A stretch of 6,875 nucleotides of DNA from Aquabacter sp. (GTDB lineage: Bacteria; Pseudomonadota; Alphaproteobacteria; Rhizobiales; Xanthobacteraceae). Below are positions 6,653-6,875 of the stretch, piece after piece; the first letter of the stretch is position 1, and the number at the start of each line of letters is the position of its first letter. A program made the translations under genes and the position numbers. The stretch is taken from contig JASBUY010000449.1 of the NCBI GenBank assembly GCA_030147645.1, positions 1-6,875 on the forward strand, read 5' to 3'. The notes under the pieces were generated by a model. The model made no database searches and was not told where the DNA came from. It was given only the letters and a program-made list of their open reading frames with translations.

Positions 6653-6875
6653 ATGCCGACCCGCGACAAACCTTGGCTGTTCCGCACCTATGCCGGGCAC
6701 TCCACCGCCGCGGAGTCCAACAAGCTCTACCGCTCCAACCTCTCAAAGGGCCAGACGGGCTTGTCCGTCGCGTTCGATCTGCCGACCCAGACCGGCTATG
6801 ACAGCGACCATGTGCTCGCGCGTGGTGAAGTGGGCAAGGTCGGGGTGCCGATCTCCCATCTCGGTGATATGCGGC
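6653..6875 (+). CDS. ecm: Ethylmalonyl-CoA mutase, N-terminal part (runs off the window)
   Basis: The first 74 codons of a coenzyme-B12-dependent acyl-CoA mutase that converts (2R)-ethylmalonyl-CoA to methylsuccinyl-CoA, the step that follows CCR (after an epimerase) in the ethylmalonyl-CoA pathway. Members are also named MeaA. The visible part carries FRTYAGHSTAAESNKLYR (residues 10-27), KGQTGLSVAFDLPTQTGYD (32-50) and ARGEVGKVGVPISHLGDMR, which match the start of the MeaA family and the substrate-binding barrel of the methylmalonyl-CoA mutase superfamily. The family is usually about 650-690 residues, so most of the protein, including the C-terminal B12 domain, is outside the window. The ATG at 6653 is chosen because GGGGA (6641-6645) precedes it by 7 nt and because the protein starts as relatives do. 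It is divergent from ccr. Confidence 0.93.
   Translation, partial: MPTRDKPWLFRTYAGHSTAAESNKLYRSNLSKGQTGLSVAFDLPTQTGYDSDHVLARGEVGKVGVPISHLGDMR

Noticed and set aside
6432..6746. N-terminal extension of ccr through the spacer to 6746
   Set aside because: It would run across the control region and overlap the ecm coding start on the opposite strand. Family members start at the MSQTARAG-like N-terminus used here, and a strong ribosome binding site supports that start.
1..6875. Mobile elements, CRISPR repeats, tRNA genes, toxin-antitoxin or defence genes
   Set aside because: No transposase, regularly spaced repeats, tRNA-like cloverleaf or defence-type motifs were seen. All gene-length open frames with sensible composition are accounted for by ordinary chromosomal genes.

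Overview
The window is GC-rich, densely packed chromosomal DNA with strong third-position GC bias. Every gene that can be read has an ordinary alphaproteobacterial look. The crotonyl-CoA carboxylase/reductase and the start of an ethylmalonyl-CoA mutase closely resemble those of Rhodobacter, Methylobacterium and Xanthobacter-type organisms. An alphaproteobacterium, plausibly a Hyphomicrobiales member such as a Xanthobacteraceae, is therefore the best guess (inference from remembered family sequences, no search run). There are no mobile elements, CRISPR arrays, tRNAs or rRNAs, and no sign of recent transfer.

Layout. (1) Positions 1-2664 hold a tight plus-strand run: the last 27 codons of an unidentified gene, a DUF924 (COG3803) protein 3 nt later, and a FUSC-type inner-membrane transporter 14 nt after that. 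(2) A minus-strand gene for a PP_4765/HI0933 (BaiN-like) flavoprotein converges on the transporter gene, and their 3' ends overlap by 55 bp. (3) A 130-bp divergent spacer separates the flavoprotein from a plus-strand membrane-bound diguanylate cyclase with six predicted membrane segments, an intact GGDEF motif and an RxxD inhibitory site. (4) A 98-bp gap with a strong GC hairpin separates the cyclase from the convergent, minus-strand crotonyl-CoA carboxylase/reductase gene (ccr). (5) A 221-bp spacer with a hairpin and several small inverted repeats separates ccr from the divergent start of the ethylmalonyl-CoA mutase gene (ecm/meaA), which runs off the window.

How the genes relate. The clear functional unit is ccr plus ecm. 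These are two central steps of the ethylmalonyl-CoA pathway, which regenerates glyoxylate from acetyl-CoA during growth on C1/C2 compounds without isocitrate lyase. They are arranged head-to-head and probably share control elements in the spacer. The DUF924-FUSC pair may be co-transcribed with the upstream gene. The flavoprotein and the diguanylate cyclase look like independent genes. I found no convincing previously undescribed system. The items most worth a second look are the regulatory structure between ccr and ecm, the leader of the diguanylate cyclase gene and its unassigned membrane sensor, and the antisense coding overlap.
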